A DNA stretch of 64,000 bases from Aminicenans sp964648465 (GCA_964648465.1 CAZYMU010000008.1:1-64000); one strand, 5' to 3'; shown: positions 7,496 through 16,628, counted from the first letter of the stretch. A program made the numbers and translations. The notes: generated from the letters alone by a model not told the origin.

Positions 7496-9011
7496 TCTTC
7501 CTCTTCACTACAGTCAGGATAAGAAATAAGATTGATAAAGTCAAGCTTGCCAAAGGAAGAACATCACCATGTTTTGTGTAGAGAGTTAGAGATTGAGATG
7601 GAATAATGTTCCCTGAAAGAAGTGTTTTTGTATCCAATTTAGATTGGGAGAGAATTCTTCCATAAGGATCGACAATTCCGCTTATTCCGGTTGTTGCCGC
7701 TCTTAGTAAGAAACGTCTGTTTTCAACGGCTCTAAATACAGCTATAGAAAAATGCTGGTATGGAGCAGAACTTTTTCCGTACCAACCATCGTTTGTGATT
7801 GTAACCAGAAAATTCCCTCCTATTTTAACGAATCTTCGCACAAGATTGGGGAAAATTATTTCATAACAAATTGGCGAGCCGAATTTAATGCCTTCAAATT
7901 CGTGAATATAGTATTTTTCCCCTGGGGTTAATTCTCCAATTGCATGCGTAAATTTCGAAATAAAAGAAAAGATTTTTTTGTAAGGAGTGTACTCTCCAAA
8001 AGGAACAAGATGCATCTTGTAATATTGACTCGTGGAAAGGTTAGGGCTGAGGCATAATGCTGTATTATAATATTGAATGCCTTCCTTGGTCTTTTTTGAC
8101 TCGTATGTTCCGAGGAGAAAAGTACAACCTGTTTTTTTAACAAATTGAAAGAGCTTGTCCTTGAATTCTTCATAGATGCCGTAGTGACAGCTAAAACACA
8201 GAGGAACTGATAATTCGGGCCAGACAATTAGACGGCATCCTTGTAGATAGGCCTGAAAGCTTAGTTCGAGATGCTGGTCGAATAAATCATATATTTTTTG
8301 GGGAGATTCTTCATTCCAGTTGGTTTCTGATGGTACATTGCCTTGGATAACGGAAACTTTAAGAGAATTATCGGTTGAATGAATAGGTTTTATAATAGCA
8401 TACCCCCATAAATGGATTATAAGCACAAGAGTTAATACAGAAAAAAACGGAGCTTTCTTCTTGAAATTTACAGAGAATATGAATGAGCTTTGAAAAAGAA
8501 GAAGAAGAAAGGAAATTCCATATACACCTGTTATGGAAGCTGTCTGAATAAAGTATATGTTTTTATACTGGCTGTAGCCGATTAGCCCCCAGGGAAAGCC
8601 GGTGAAAATGTAGGTTAAGATGTATTCAAAGGATACCCAGATGAAAGGGGCAAGAAATAAAACAAATTTTGGAAAAGATTGATGGATTTTGGAATAGGTT
8701 AAAGAGAAAAAAGCCCAGAAAAGCGCAAGAAAAAGTATAAGAAGAATATAAATCAGAATGCTAAAGGCCAGGGACAGATTGCCGTAATGAGTTGGGACAT
8801 CAGGGATCCAGTAGAGAAGTACGGCGTAAAAAGAAAAGCCAGAGATAAATCCCAGAAGAAAAGATTGTTTAGGATTCTTTTTCGAAATGATGAGTATTAT
8901 AGGAATAAGCGAAATCCAGGAGAAAAAAGAAAGATTAAACTTTGGGAATGAGAAGGCAGTTAAAGTGCCACTCAATGTAGAAATTAAAATATCACTTATT
9001 CTAATTTTCAA
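7470..9011 (-). CDS. lnt: Apolipoprotein N-acyltransferase
   Basis: 513 residues, inner-membrane enzyme adding the third acyl chain to lipoproteins. The first ~190 residues carry a cluster of membrane helices; the nitrilase-like domain follows. The triad is visible: E in WPELSVP, K in KMHLVPFGEYTP, and C in PICYEIIFP. A final membrane segment (PLASLTLSILFLILTVV) precedes a basic tail. The downstream prfB start lies within its last codons. With lspA and lgt in the same window this completes the lipoprotein maturation set. Confidence 0.95.
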   Translation of the reverse strand: MKIRISDILISTLSGTLTAFSFPKFNLSFFSWISLIPIILIISKKNPKQSFLLGFISGFSFYAVLLYWIPDVPTHYGNLSLAFSILIYILLILFLALFWAFFSLTYSKIHQSFPKFVLFLAPFIWVSFEYILTYIFTGFPWGLIGYSQYKNIYFIQTASITGVYGISFLLLLFQSSFIFSVNFKKKAPFFSVLTLVLIIHLWGYAIIKPIHSTDNSLKVSVIQGNVPSETNWNEESPQKIYDLFDQHLELSFQAYLQGCRLIVWPELSVPLCFSCHYGIYEEFKDKLFQFVKKTGCTFLLGTYESKKTKEGIQYYNTALCLSPNLSTSQYYKMHLVPFGEYTPYKKIFSFISKFTHAIGELTPGEKYYIHEFEGIKFGSPICYEIIFPNLVRRFVKIGGNFLVTITNDGWYGKSSAPYQHFSIAVFRAVENRRFLLRAATTGISGIVDPYGRILSQSKLDTKTLLSGNIIPSQSLTLYTKHGDVLPLASLTLSILFLILTVVKRKNERKKSYQ

Positions 9012-9078
9012 AACTTTACCGCCAAACAGGAATCCACACTACATCACAAATTAGAATTTAAAAATCAGTATTCAGATT

Positions 9079-9630
9079 TTAGTATCTGACTATAAAGTAG
9101 TCACTCTTTTTTTTGCCTTCTGATTTTGCCAGTTTTGCCTTTATTGCCTCAGCTTGTTCTTTAGTTTCGAAACCCCCGATCCGTAGTCGATATATATCTC
9201 TTTTATCATTAGGGAATGGATCAAGCACAATGGAAGAGTAGCCATTATCCTTTAATCTTTGTGCGAGAGACAAGGCGCTTTCTTTAATCTGGAAGGCTCC
9301 TACCTGTACATAATAGAGATTTTGTTTCTTTTGTGCTGGAGGTGGTGAAGGGACTGCTGGCTTCTCAAGTTCTTTCTTGGATTTTTCATGGGAAGCCAAT
9401 TCTTTGCTTATAGAATCTTCGGGCTCTTTGACTGGTACAGGTTTTTCCTGCTTGACATTTTCTGTGATATTATGCGTAGCTATCTGGGATGATTTAACAA
9501 TTTGAGCATGTTTTTTCCCGACAGATACTCCAAGTAGAAAAATAACAATGCCAAGAATTATTATTCCCAGAAAGAGTAAAACAAGCTGAGAGCTTGAAAC
9601 CTGAAGTTCTCTGTAGTCTTTATTTCTCAT
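9079..9630 (-). CDS. SPOR-domain membrane protein
   Basis: 183 residues. A short cytoplasmic N terminus (RNKDYRELQVSSSQ) precedes one membrane helix at about 15-36 (LVLLFLGIIILGIVIFLLGV), then a charged Lys/Glu/Pro linker (about 45-100), then a C-terminal SPOR domain (YYVQVGAFQIKESALSLAQRLKDNGY onward). SPOR domains bind denuded peptidoglycan at division sites. Its partners are not evident; it sits between lnt and the slipin gene on the same strand, 13 nt after the latter. Confidence 0.85.
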   Translation of the reverse strand: MRNKDYRELQVSSSQLVLLFLGIIILGIVIFLLGVSVGKKHAQIVKSSQIATHNITENVKQEKPVPVKEPEDSISKELASHEKSKKELEKPAVPSPPPAQKKQNLYYVQVGAFQIKESALSLAQRLKDNGYSSIVLDPFPNDKRDIYRLRIGGFETKEQAEAIKAKLAKSEGKKKSDYFIVRY

Positions 9631-9643
9631 TGTTGACTGAGAG

Positions 9644-10393
9644 TTATTTCTTTTTGTATGTAAATGCTTTTAGCATGTCAAGAGGAAGAGGGAAGACAAT
9701 AGTTGAATTCTTTTCAGTGGCAATTTCTGTTAGGGTTCCTAAAAACCTGAGCTGGAGGGCTTGAGGGTTTGTTGAGATGATATTTGCAGCTTTGGTTAGT
9801 TTGCCTGCTGCTTGAAATTCACCTTCAGCATGGATTATTTTGGCTCTTTTTTCCCTTTCTGCTTCAGCCTGTTTAGCAATGGCCCTGACCATATTATCGG
9901 GGAGATCCACATGTTTCATTTCAACCAGTTGAACTTTAATTCCCCAGGGGTCTGTGTGTTTATCTATGATTTCCTGGAGTTGGGAATTTAATTGTTCTCT
10001 TTCTGAAAGAAGTCCATCGAGTTCTACTTCACCCAAAACACTCCGCAGTGTTGTTTGGGCAAGCTGTGAAGTTGCAAAAAGATAATCTTGGACTTCAACC
10101 ACCGCCTTTTGGGGATCCATGACACGAAAATATACAACAGCATTGACCTTGACCGAAACATTATCCTTAGTAATGACATCCTGAGGGGGGATATCCATGA
10201 CAATGATTCGAAGGCTGATTCTTACCATCCTGTCGATTGGGGAAAATACAAGAATGATACCCGGGCCTTTGGGTTTGCGAAGCACTCGCCCAAGCCGGAA
10301 AATAACTCCTCTTTCATATTCTTTTAAGATTTTAATAGAGTTCAATAGATAGAGCACGATTATAGCAATTACTATTACTGGAAAGGTTAACAT
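9644..10393 (-). CDS. Slipin (stomatin/prohibitin-like SPFH protein)
   Basis: 249 residues from the ATG preceded by AAGGAGG, 6 nt upstream; a longer frame from 10411 is less likely because that ribosome site would lie inside it. One N-terminal membrane helix is followed by the Band-7 domain (YERGVIFRLGR, SLRIIVMDIPPQDVITKDNVSVKVNAV) and a coiled region rich in Ala/Glu (AIAKQAEAEREKRAKIIHAEGE). Slipins form membrane scaffolds and are typically paired with NfeD, as here: nfeD lies immediately upstream on the same strand. Confidence 0.93.
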   Translation of the reverse strand: MLTFPVIVIAIIVLYLLNSIKILKEYERGVIFRLGRVLRKPKGPGIILVFSPIDRMVRISLRIIVMDIPPQDVITKDNVSVKVNAVVYFRVMDPQKAVVEVQDYLFATSQLAQTTLRSVLGEVELDGLLSEREQLNSQLQEIIDKHTDPWGIKVQLVEMKHVDLPDNMVRAIAKQAEAEREKRAKIIHAEGEFQAAGKLTKAANIISTNPQALQLRFLGTLTEIATEKNSTIVFPLPLDMLKAFTYKKK

Positions 10394-10475
10394 TTTTACC
10401 TCCTTATGCAAAAGTTAGGTTTTAAATTAAACCATAAGAATTATTCTCTGGTTTTCCCCTAACTATTGTTCTTTA

Positions 10476-10495
10476 TCTCGTGAATAATCCAAGTT
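10476..10495. repeat. Solo short repeat terminus
   Basis: CTCGTGAATAATCCAAG, a single copy of the terminal motif, in the spacer between nfeD and slipin. No body of a composite element is attached. Confidence 0.5.
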
Positions 10496-10538
10496 TAACA
10501 ATTTTTTAATAAAAATGCTATTTTCAATGATATAAATT

Positions 10539-11819
10539 CTATTGGATTTTTATGACCTTTATTTTTAAGTTCTTCAAAACTTCGACAACTTTAACTTTTG
10601 CGCCCTTAAGGATTTCTTCAGATGCTTCAGCATTCCATATTTCACCATGGACAAAAACTGTTCCTTCAGGATTCAAGTTTTTCTGGACGGTACCAATTTC
10701 CCCGATAAGGCCTTCTTTTCCTGTAGATGCTTTTTTTGAATGTGCTCGAACGGTTATAAAAATCAGGAAAATAATGATGAAAGAAATACCAATAGCAACT
10801 GGAATTATAAAATTAAGACTAGGCCGCAATTCTGGTATTGGGCTATTTATGAGCATAGTCGAGCCGATAATCATAGAAATGATTCCTCCTATTGATAGAA
10901 CTCCATAGCTCTGAATTTTAATTTCCAAAATGAATAAGCCGATAGCCAATAATATCAACATTAAACCTACATAATTTATTGGCAGTATTTGAAAGGCAAA
11001 TATTGCAAGAAGAAGTGAAATTACTCCCACTACTCCCGGTATAATAGCCCCTGGATTTGAAAATTCGAAATATAATCCCAGTAACCCTATCATGAAGAGG
11101 ATATAAGCCAGGTTTGGGTTTGAAATAGTAAGCAGAAATTTCTGTCTACCTGACATTGAGATTTCAATAATCTCATCGCCTTCAAGTTCGAGAAGTAGTT
11201 CTTCTCCATTAAATCTTTTGATGGATCTGCTGTTGAAATAATCAACGATTTCCTGTTCATTATTAGCTATTAAGTCAATTAGATTTCCTTTCAGGGCCTC
11301 TTTTTCTGTGTAAGACAAACTTTTCCTGACAGCATCCTCAGCCATTTTTGTGTTTCTGCCTCTTTTTTCGGCTATGCTCTTGATATAGGAGGCTGCATCA
11401 TGTGTGACTTTTTCTTCCATGGTTTTATCCATCTGCTGTCCTGTGATGGATACCCCAACAGGATGAGCTGCACCTGTATTGGTTCCGGGAGCCATGACAA
11501 AAATGTCACATGCAATAGCGATGAAAAAACCTGCAGAAGCAGAACGACCCCCACTTGGAGTAACATAAGCAGCAACAGGAACTTTAGAACTCAAGATTCT
11601 TTCTATGATTTCTCTCATGGAGGAGTCTAAACCTCCAGGTGTGTTGAGGCATATGATGATTAAATGGGCGTTTTCTTTTTCTGCTCTGTCAATAGAATTC
11701 CGAATGTATTCTGAGGTAACTGGGTGGATTGCAGCATTAACTGTGATCTTCAAAATTGAAGCATTGCTAAGCAATGGAAAAATAAAGATAAAAAGGGAAA
11801 TAAGAATATTTTTTTTCAC
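10539..11819 (-). CDS. nfeD: NfeD-type membrane-bound serine protease
   Basis: 426 residues. An N-terminal signal/anchor is followed by a ClpP-like protease domain with the nucleophile motif GGRSASAGFF near residue 90-99 and the NTGAAHPVG segment, then a block of membrane helices at about 230-355, then a C-terminal OB-fold (GEIGTVQKNLNPEGTVFVHGEIWNAE). This is the long (1b-type) NfeD architecture. Known members cleave the C-terminal region of partner slipins, and the slipin gene follows downstream. Confidence 0.93.
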   Translation of the reverse strand: MKKNILISLFIFIFPLLSNASILKITVNAAIHPVTSEYIRNSIDRAEKENAHLIIICLNTPGGLDSSMREIIERILSSKVPVAAYVTPSGGRSASAGFFIAIACDIFVMAPGTNTGAAHPVGVSITGQQMDKTMEEKVTHDAASYIKSIAEKRGRNTKMAEDAVRKSLSYTEKEALKGNLIDLIANNEQEIVDYFNSRSIKRFNGEELLLELEGDEIIEISMSGRQKFLLTISNPNLAYILFMIGLLGLYFEFSNPGAIIPGVVGVISLLLAIFAFQILPINYVGLMLILLAIGLFILEIKIQSYGVLSIGGIISMIIGSTMLINSPIPELRPSLNFIIPVAIGISFIIIFLIFITVRAHSKKASTGKEGLIGEIGTVQKNLNPEGTVFVHGEIWNAEASEEILKGAKVKVVEVLKNLKIKVIKIQ

Positions 11820-11918
11820 TGTGACTTAATTATAGAAATGAGACTACAACAAGTCAATAATTTATCTTGACTTTTTATTTTTAATAAATTAATTATAATT
11901 AATTATAAGGAGATTTTA

Positions 11919-12185
11919 ATGATCAAGAATGATATTGCCCTAGCTATCGAAGAAGGATCTGAGTTTACTAAGGCAAAATCATTGTTAATTGTTGAAATTA
12001 TCCTTAGTTCTTTAAAGGAAGCTCTTACGAGTAATGAGAAAATAGAAATTAGGGGTTTTTCAAGCTTAAAGGTTGTTCCAAAAAAAACTGGATATGGAAG
12101 GGATATTCGTCGTAAGAAGCAGATAAAGATCAAAAAAGGAAAAAGGATAAAATTCAGACCCGGCCAGGAATTAAAAAATATTTAA
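11919..12185 (+). CDS. HU/IHF-family DNA-binding protein
   Basis: 88 residues, of the usual length. The alpha-helical dimerisation part (residues 1-45) and the GFSSLKVV strand are typical. The DNA-binding arm is variant: where HU/IHF usually has a GRNPxTGE turn with the intercalating proline, this protein reads KKTGYGRDIRRKKQ. AAGGAG at 11907-11912 is a good ribosome site. Upstream TTGACT (11867) and TATAAT (11894) are 21 bp apart, too far for a confident sigma-70 promoter. Which subtype (HU or IHF) cannot be told. Confidence 0.85.
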   Translation: MIKNDIALAIEEGSEFTKAKSLLIVEIILSSLKEALTSNEKIEIRGFSSLKVVPKKTGYGRDIRRKKQIKIKKGKRIKFRPGQELKNI

Positions 12186-12282
12186 AACAGTTTTTGCCTT
12201 TTACCCAAATTTTTTTATGTTATTTTTATGTATTGTAATAGATTCTAAATAGCAACTTCCGGGTGACTACTGAAAAGAAGTC

Positions 12283-13230
12283 ATGAGCAAATATAAAGTA
12301 AAACCTCTTCTGCCTGAAGATCTTAACACTTATTCTTTACAGTCAAGAAAAAGTAAGGTGGACATTGATGGATTTGCTCGGCCTTTTGATCAGGATAAAG
12401 GTTTTAAAAATTTTATCGAGAGTTTTCCTGATATTCTAGCGGGGAGAGAGTATAAAGAATTTATTGCTTTAGTCAAACTGGCAAAGAAAAATGGCAGGGC
12501 TATTATTTTAGCTATGGGGGCCCATGTCATAAAAGTGGGCTTGGTTCCAATTATTATAGATTTAATGAAAGAGGGCTGGATAACAGCATTATCCATGAAT
12601 GGAGCTGGCATTATTCACGATTTTGAGATTGCTTTTGCAGGAAAGACTTCTGAGGAAGTTGATATTCAAATCAGGAATGGCCAGTTTGGGATGGCTCAAG
12701 AAACAGGTGAAATGTTGAATGTTGCTATAAATGCCGGAGGGAAAGAGGACCTTGGATTGGGAGAGGCTGTAGGAAAAATGATAGCAGCTTCTGATTTTCC
12801 ATATAAGAGTTATAGTTTATTAGCAACTGCATATGATCTAAATATTCCCGTCACTGTACATGTAGCTATTGGCACAGATATAATTCATTTTCATCCAGAT
12901 GTAAAAGGGGAGGAGTTGGGTAAGGCCACTTTGAGAGATTTTTTCCTATTCTGTTCAATTGTTAAGGAAATTAATGGAGGAGGAATTTTTCTCAATGTTG
13001 GTTCTGCGGTGATTCTTCCTGAAATTTTTCTTAAGGCCGTATCTTTTGTCAGGAATAAAGGAAATGTTCTTGATAATTTTTCTACAGCGGTTTTCGATTT
13101 TATACATCATTACCGGGCCTACCAGAATGTGGTTAAGAGGCCTTTAGGAAATAAAGGGAAAGGGTTTTATTTTATCGGCCATCATGAGATTATGATTCCT
13201 CTTTTTGCAGCTTCGTTAAAAGCAGAATGA
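12283..13230 (+). CDS. Deoxyhypusine-synthase-like protein
   Basis: 315 residues. The central block GRAIILAMGAHVIKVGLVPIIIDLMKEGWI followed by SMNGAGIIHDFEIAFAGKTSEEV matches the Rossmann-type NAD-binding pattern of the deoxyhypusine synthase family. Bacteria lack the eIF5A substrate, and the catalytic lysine motif (SWGK-like) of true deoxyhypusine synthase is not seen near the C terminus, so it probably does something else with NAD or polyamines. It stands alone downstream of the HU-like gene and converges on coaE. Family assignment is moderate; function is unknown. Confidence 0.65.
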   Translation: MSKYKVKPLLPEDLNTYSLQSRKSKVDIDGFARPFDQDKGFKNFIESFPDILAGREYKEFIALVKLAKKNGRAIILAMGAHVIKVGLVPIIIDLMKEGWITALSMNGAGIIHDFEIAFAGKTSEEVDIQIRNGQFGMAQETGEMLNVAINAGGKEDLGLGEAVGKMIAASDFPYKSYSLLATAYDLNIPVTVHVAIGTDIIHFHPDVKGEELGKATLRDFFLFCSIVKEINGGGIFLNVGSAVILPEIFLKAVSFVRNKGNVLDNFSTAVFDFIHHYRAYQNVVKRPLGNKGKGFYFIGHHEIMIPLFAASLKAE

Positions 13231-13269
13231 ATTCAGGCCTCTAAAACACGATTTAGAATTGACTTGAAA

Positions 13270-13905
13270 TCAAATTTGGAAATTTGACCTTTGAGATTTG
13301 ATTTTGTAATCCAATATTAAATTTCTATAGATCCTTTCTGTCTGTTCAACAGTGCTCTCGATTATATCGGAAGTATCTACGATATAATCGGCATTTTTTA
13401 ACTTTTTCTCAGGAGTCAACTGGCTTTTCATTTTCTTTATTGCTTCGGTTTTACTGATTTCGTCTCGTTTTATCAGTCGTTTGAGCTGTATCTCTTGCTT
13501 GCAATATACAACAATGATTTTGTCAAAAAAATTAGCAAGGTTTGCCTCTATGGTCAATGCAGCTTCAGAAATAAATATTTTATATTGACCTTTTTCTTGA
13601 AGATCTTGGATGATATTTTTTTGTCTTTTGAAAACGAGAGGATGAATGATTCGGTTCAGAAAAAGCCTTTCTTTTTCCTCAGAAAAAACAACAGTTCCTA
13701 ACTTAGAGCGGTTGATTGTGTTATTTTTATTGAGTATATCTTTGCCGAAGTGGGATACGATTTTTTCCCATGCGAATTGTCCGGGTTCCATAAGCTGATG
13801 TGCTATTTTGTCGGCCTGATTAATATAACAGCCGAGTTCTTTTAAAACGTCTGCTACAACAGATTTTCCCGAAGCAATTCCTCCTGTTAAAGTAACAATC
13901 AGCAT
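13270..13905 (-). CDS. coaE: Dephospho-CoA kinase
   Basis: 211 residues from the chosen start; last step of coenzyme A synthesis. The Walker A motif GGIASGKS lies at residues 7-14. The frame is open to 13977, but that would add 24 atypical residues and overlap the PilZ gene, while starting at MLIVTLTGG gives the family N terminus. The CoA-binding lid region (QADKIAHQLMEPG) is present. The last codons lie in an AT-rich inverted repeat (13267-13275 with 13296-13304) that might act in transcript ending between this gene and the convergent gene upstream. Confidence 0.92.
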   Translation of the reverse strand: MLIVTLTGGIASGKSVVADVLKELGCYINQADKIAHQLMEPGQFAWEKIVSHFGKDILNKNNTINRSKLGTVVFSEEKERLFLNRIIHPLVFKRQKNIIQDLQEKGQYKIFISEAALTIEANLANFFDKIIVVYCKQEIQLKRLIKRDEISKTEAIKKMKSQLTPEKKLKNADYIVDTSDIIESTVEQTERIYRNLILDYKIKSQRSNFQI

Positions 13906-13930
13906 TAGCTCTTTAGAGTTTATAGGTTTT

Positions 13931-14332
13931 TTATTCTTCGGAAACGAATTGAAACTCTTCACTAAAACAAAGAGCAACTCCCTGTTTTTTATCCTTTTTA
14001 TCAGATTTTTTAAGGCGAACTGTTAGTCCTCCAAGAGAAAGTTTTGTCTTTTTGCCTTCCGTTAATTTAGGAGGTAAATCGATAACGAGATTGATCTTAG
14101 ATCCGACTGTAATTCCTGAATCGAGACAGAAATAAGCTCCTGTTGAACTTATGTTTTCAAGAGTTGTTTTCTCTTTAAATTTTATTCCCTTTGGGAGCTT
14201 CCCTTTGGCAATAGCCTCTAAAGGGATTTCAAATCTCCATTCTTTTCTGCGATTTTTTACGATATTGGAGAAACTCTTTTCTATGATGGGAGTTTTCTTT
14301 GTGGGATTTTTTGAAGTCGACTTTTTTGTCAT
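13931..14332 (-). CDS. PilZ-domain cyclic-di-GMP-binding protein
   Basis: 133 residues with a basic, Lys/Thr-rich N terminus and a single PilZ domain. Both c-di-GMP contact motifs are visible: RxxxR within KNRRKEWRFE and NxSxxG within ENISSTGAYF. PilZ receptors transmit c-di-GMP levels to motility, surface polysaccharide or transcription. It lies 27 nt after a LuxR-type regulator gene on the same strand, suggesting a common transcript. Confidence 0.85.
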   Translation of the reverse strand: MTKKSTSKNPTKKTPIIEKSFSNIVKNRRKEWRFEIPLEAIAKGKLPKGIKFKEKTTLENISSTGAYFCLDSGITVGSKINLVIDLPPKLTEGKKTKLSLGGLTVRLKKSDKKDKKQGVALCFSEEFQFVSEE

Positions 14333-14359
14333 TGTTACCTCATGAAAATCATAAGTGAA

Positions 14360-15049
14360 TTAAAATAGGGCAGAATTAATAGCGTACAAAGCAAGTTGGA
14401 GCCTGCTGTGAGTATCAAGCTTTGCATAGATACTTTTTATATGTGATCTGACAGTGTTTTTACTAATGAACATGACATCAGCAATTTCATCATTGCTCTT
14501 TCCCTGGCCGATGATTCTTAGAACTTGAAATTCCGTAGGGGTGAGTTGATCAAGTGTTTTTTCTTTTAGATCCCGTCCTACAACGGAAATGATACGATCC
14601 ATTATACTGCTCATCTTGTCTCGAGGCAGCCAGATTTCTTTATTGTTAATAACACGAATAGCTTCTGCGAGTTGATTGGAAGGATCGTTTAGATCAAAGT
14701 AACCTCTTACACCTGAATTCATAAGGCCGACGATTTCTTCATGGGAAGGGATGTTTCCTAAAAGCATAAGTTGTAACTTTTTCTGGTCCTCGGAGATATC
14801 TTTAATTGCTTTACAAATTTCTCGGATATTAGGCATAGGTTCTGAATTAGTAAAAAGAATAACATTGGGTTTGATGCTTTTTATTGATTCTAAGAAAGTA
14901 TCTATTGTGTTTTTTTCTGTTTTAACTATTTCTATATCTGATGCTGATTCTACTGCTTTTAGGATGCCAGAGAGGATTAAATCCGATGTGCAGTAAATGA
15001 GAACATTTATCTTTTTTTCTTTTAAAACTGGTGGGTTTTTTTCAGTCAT
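14360..15049 (-). CDS. LuxR/NarL-type transcription regulator with degenerate receiver
   Basis: 229 residues. The C-terminal helix-turn-helix is clear: LTPTEFQVLRIIGQGKSNDEIADVMF and NTVRSHIKSIYAKL (about 165-215). The N-terminal ~120 residues have receiver-like spacing, but the acidic pocket near the first strand is replaced (LIYCTSDLIL) and the phospho-acceptor strand reads NVILFTNSEP, with no Asp. It is therefore unlikely to be phosphorylated by a histidine kinase and may bind a ligand or act constitutively. No kinase gene is adjacent. A possible promoter lies about 70 nt upstream. Confidence 0.88.
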   Translation of the reverse strand: MTEKNPPVLKEKKINVLIYCTSDLILSGILKAVESASDIEIVKTEKNTIDTFLESIKSIKPNVILFTNSEPMPNIREICKAIKDISEDQKKLQLMLLGNIPSHEEIVGLMNSGVRGYFDLNDPSNQLAEAIRVINNKEIWLPRDKMSSIMDRIISVVGRDLKEKTLDQLTPTEFQVLRIIGQGKSNDEIADVMFISKNTVRSHIKSIYAKLDTHSRLQLALYAINSALF

Positions 15050-15116
15050 CGTTATTTCTCTTCACCATAACCCTTAATCTATTTGAATTTCTCAAGTAAT
15101 GTTATACATTTATCGT

Positions 15117-15145
15117 ATGTTATAAAAACAAAAAATTGTTGTCAA
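15117..15145 (-). promoter_or_regulatory. Putative sigma-70 promoter for the LuxR-type regulator
   Basis: On the minus strand: TTGACA (15145-15140), a 17-nt spacer, then TAACAT (15122-15117), about 68 nt ahead of the ATG. The -35 box is consensus; the -10 is weaker. The rest of the 295-nt gap up to the next gene at 15345 shows nothing else definite. Confidence 0.45.
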
Positions 15146-15344
15146 GCTAAATAAGTCATGTAAATCCCCTGGAAATTTATTCTTATATTTTTCAATTCAT
15201 GTATTCTGGGTAAGTAAAACATCATTTTGCATTAATGAAATATGGGAATTAGGAGAAACTAAAGTTATAAAAATGGCTGGAAGTATGCACTTTCAATGAG
15301 AAAATCTTGCACAGAAATAAGGAATTTAGTATAGTCATCTGAAC

Positions 15345-16616
15345 ATGTACATAATTTATTCATTTTTTCTTTTTTTTGTGATTCTTGGCTATCTTCTTAT
15401 ATATTTCGTTAAACTGAAATTACTCAAAAGGGAAAACCTCTATCTATGCGAAAGACTTGGATTTCGGCTTCCTATTGGGAAAAAGCAGAGAAAATCTCTC
15501 TGGATTCACGCGGTTTCGGTTGGAGAAGTTCTCTCACTTCAGAATTTAACCATAGAGATTAAGAAAAAACACCCGGATTGGGTCATTTATTTTTCTTCTC
15601 TTACAAATACGGGTATGCGTATGGCAAAAGAAAAATTGTCTGAAGCAGATAATATCTTCTTTATACCAATAGATTTCCCATGTGTTACAAGAAAATTTTT
15701 TAAAGCCCTTAAACCCAGACTCTTTATATTGGCAGAATCAGAGTTCTGGCCAAATCTCTTAAAGACAGCAAAGGAATATACGAATGGAGTTCTGCTTATC
15801 AATGGCAGAATTTCTACGGATTCATTTAAACGATTCAAAAAGTTCAAGTTTTTAATGAAAAAAGTTCTAAGTAATATAGACTTTTTTCTAGTCCAGACAG
15901 AGAGAGAGAAAGAAGGCCTTGAGAAGATTGGAATATCTCCAGAATATATCGAAGTTTCAGGAAACCTTAAATCAGAAATTAGTCTCCCTGTACTCGATGA
16001 AAAAAGCATACAGAAATTGAAAAAAGACTTGAGCATCCCAGAAACAAAAAGAGTGATTCTGGCTGGAAGCACTCGGAAGGGGGAAGAAGAAAAGCTTCTC
16101 GAAGCATATGCAAAGGCAAAGGAAATTAGAAAGGATATTCTTCTTATCCTTGCTCCACGCCATCCTGAGAGAGCTTATGAAGTAGAGAGAATTTGTAAAA
16201 AATTTTCATTCAATGTAATGAAAAGGACTTCAGTTTCTCAAGGGCTGCAGTGGGATATATTGATATTAGATAGTCTTGGGGAACTTGCACAGTTTTATGC
16301 TTTATCAGATATTTCCTTTATAGGAGGAAGTATGGTCCCATGGGGAGGGCAGAATCTACTTGAGCCAGCGTTTTACAGTAAACCAATTTTTTTCGGACCC
16401 CATATGGATAATTTTGCATATCTTGCTGAGAAGTTTGTCAATTCTGGAGCTGCACAAATAATTTATAAAGATGAGGAATTGGTTGGACTATTTCTGTTTA
16501 AGGACGAGAACTGGTTAAGAGAAATGGGAAATAAGGCAAAAAAAATCCTGAATTCATTACAGGGAGCTACGAAGAGAACACTTGAAGTCATTGAAGACTG
16601 GATGGCTGATTCCTAG
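15345..16616 (+). CDS. waaA: 3-deoxy-D-manno-octulosonic acid (Kdo) transferase
   Basis: 423 residues, GT30 family; adds Kdo to lipid IVA, the first step of LPS core assembly. An N-terminal membrane anchor (about 1-22) is followed by the acceptor-binding half with HAVSVGEVLS (general-base Glu region) and SLTNTGMRMAKE, then a GT-B donor half with AGSTRKGEEE, LAPRHPER and GGSMVPWGGQNLLEPA. It indicates an LPS-bearing outer membrane. The next gene starts 12 nt later. Confidence 0.95.
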   Translation: MYIIYSFFLFFVILGYLLIYFVKLKLLKRENLYLCERLGFRLPIGKKQRKSLWIHAVSVGEVLSLQNLTIEIKKKHPDWVIYFSSLTNTGMRMAKEKLSEADNIFFIPIDFPCVTRKFFKALKPRLFILAESEFWPNLLKTAKEYTNGVLLINGRISTDSFKRFKKFKFLMKKVLSNIDFFLVQTEREKEGLEKIGISPEYIEVSGNLKSEISLPVLDEKSIQKLKKDLSIPETKRVILAGSTRKGEEEKLLEAYAKAKEIRKDILLILAPRHPERAYEVERICKKFSFNVMKRTSVSQGLQWDILILDSLGELAQFYALSDISFIGGSMVPWGGQNLLEPAFYSKPIFFGPHMDNFAYLAEKFVNSGAAQIIYKDEELVGLFLFKDENWLREMGNKAKKILNSLQGATKRTLEVIEDWMADS

Positions 16617-16628
16617 AGGATATTTCAT

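Noticed and set aside
11867..11899. Sigma-70 promoter ahead of the HU-like gene
   Set aside because: TTGACT and TATAAT are both good but 21 bp apart, too far for a confident call.
13267..13304. AT-rich inverted repeat AAATCAAAT / ATTTGATTT as a terminator
   Set aside because: It overlaps the end of coaE, is all A/T-rich pairs with a 20-nt loop and no clear T-run, so a terminator call is too weak.
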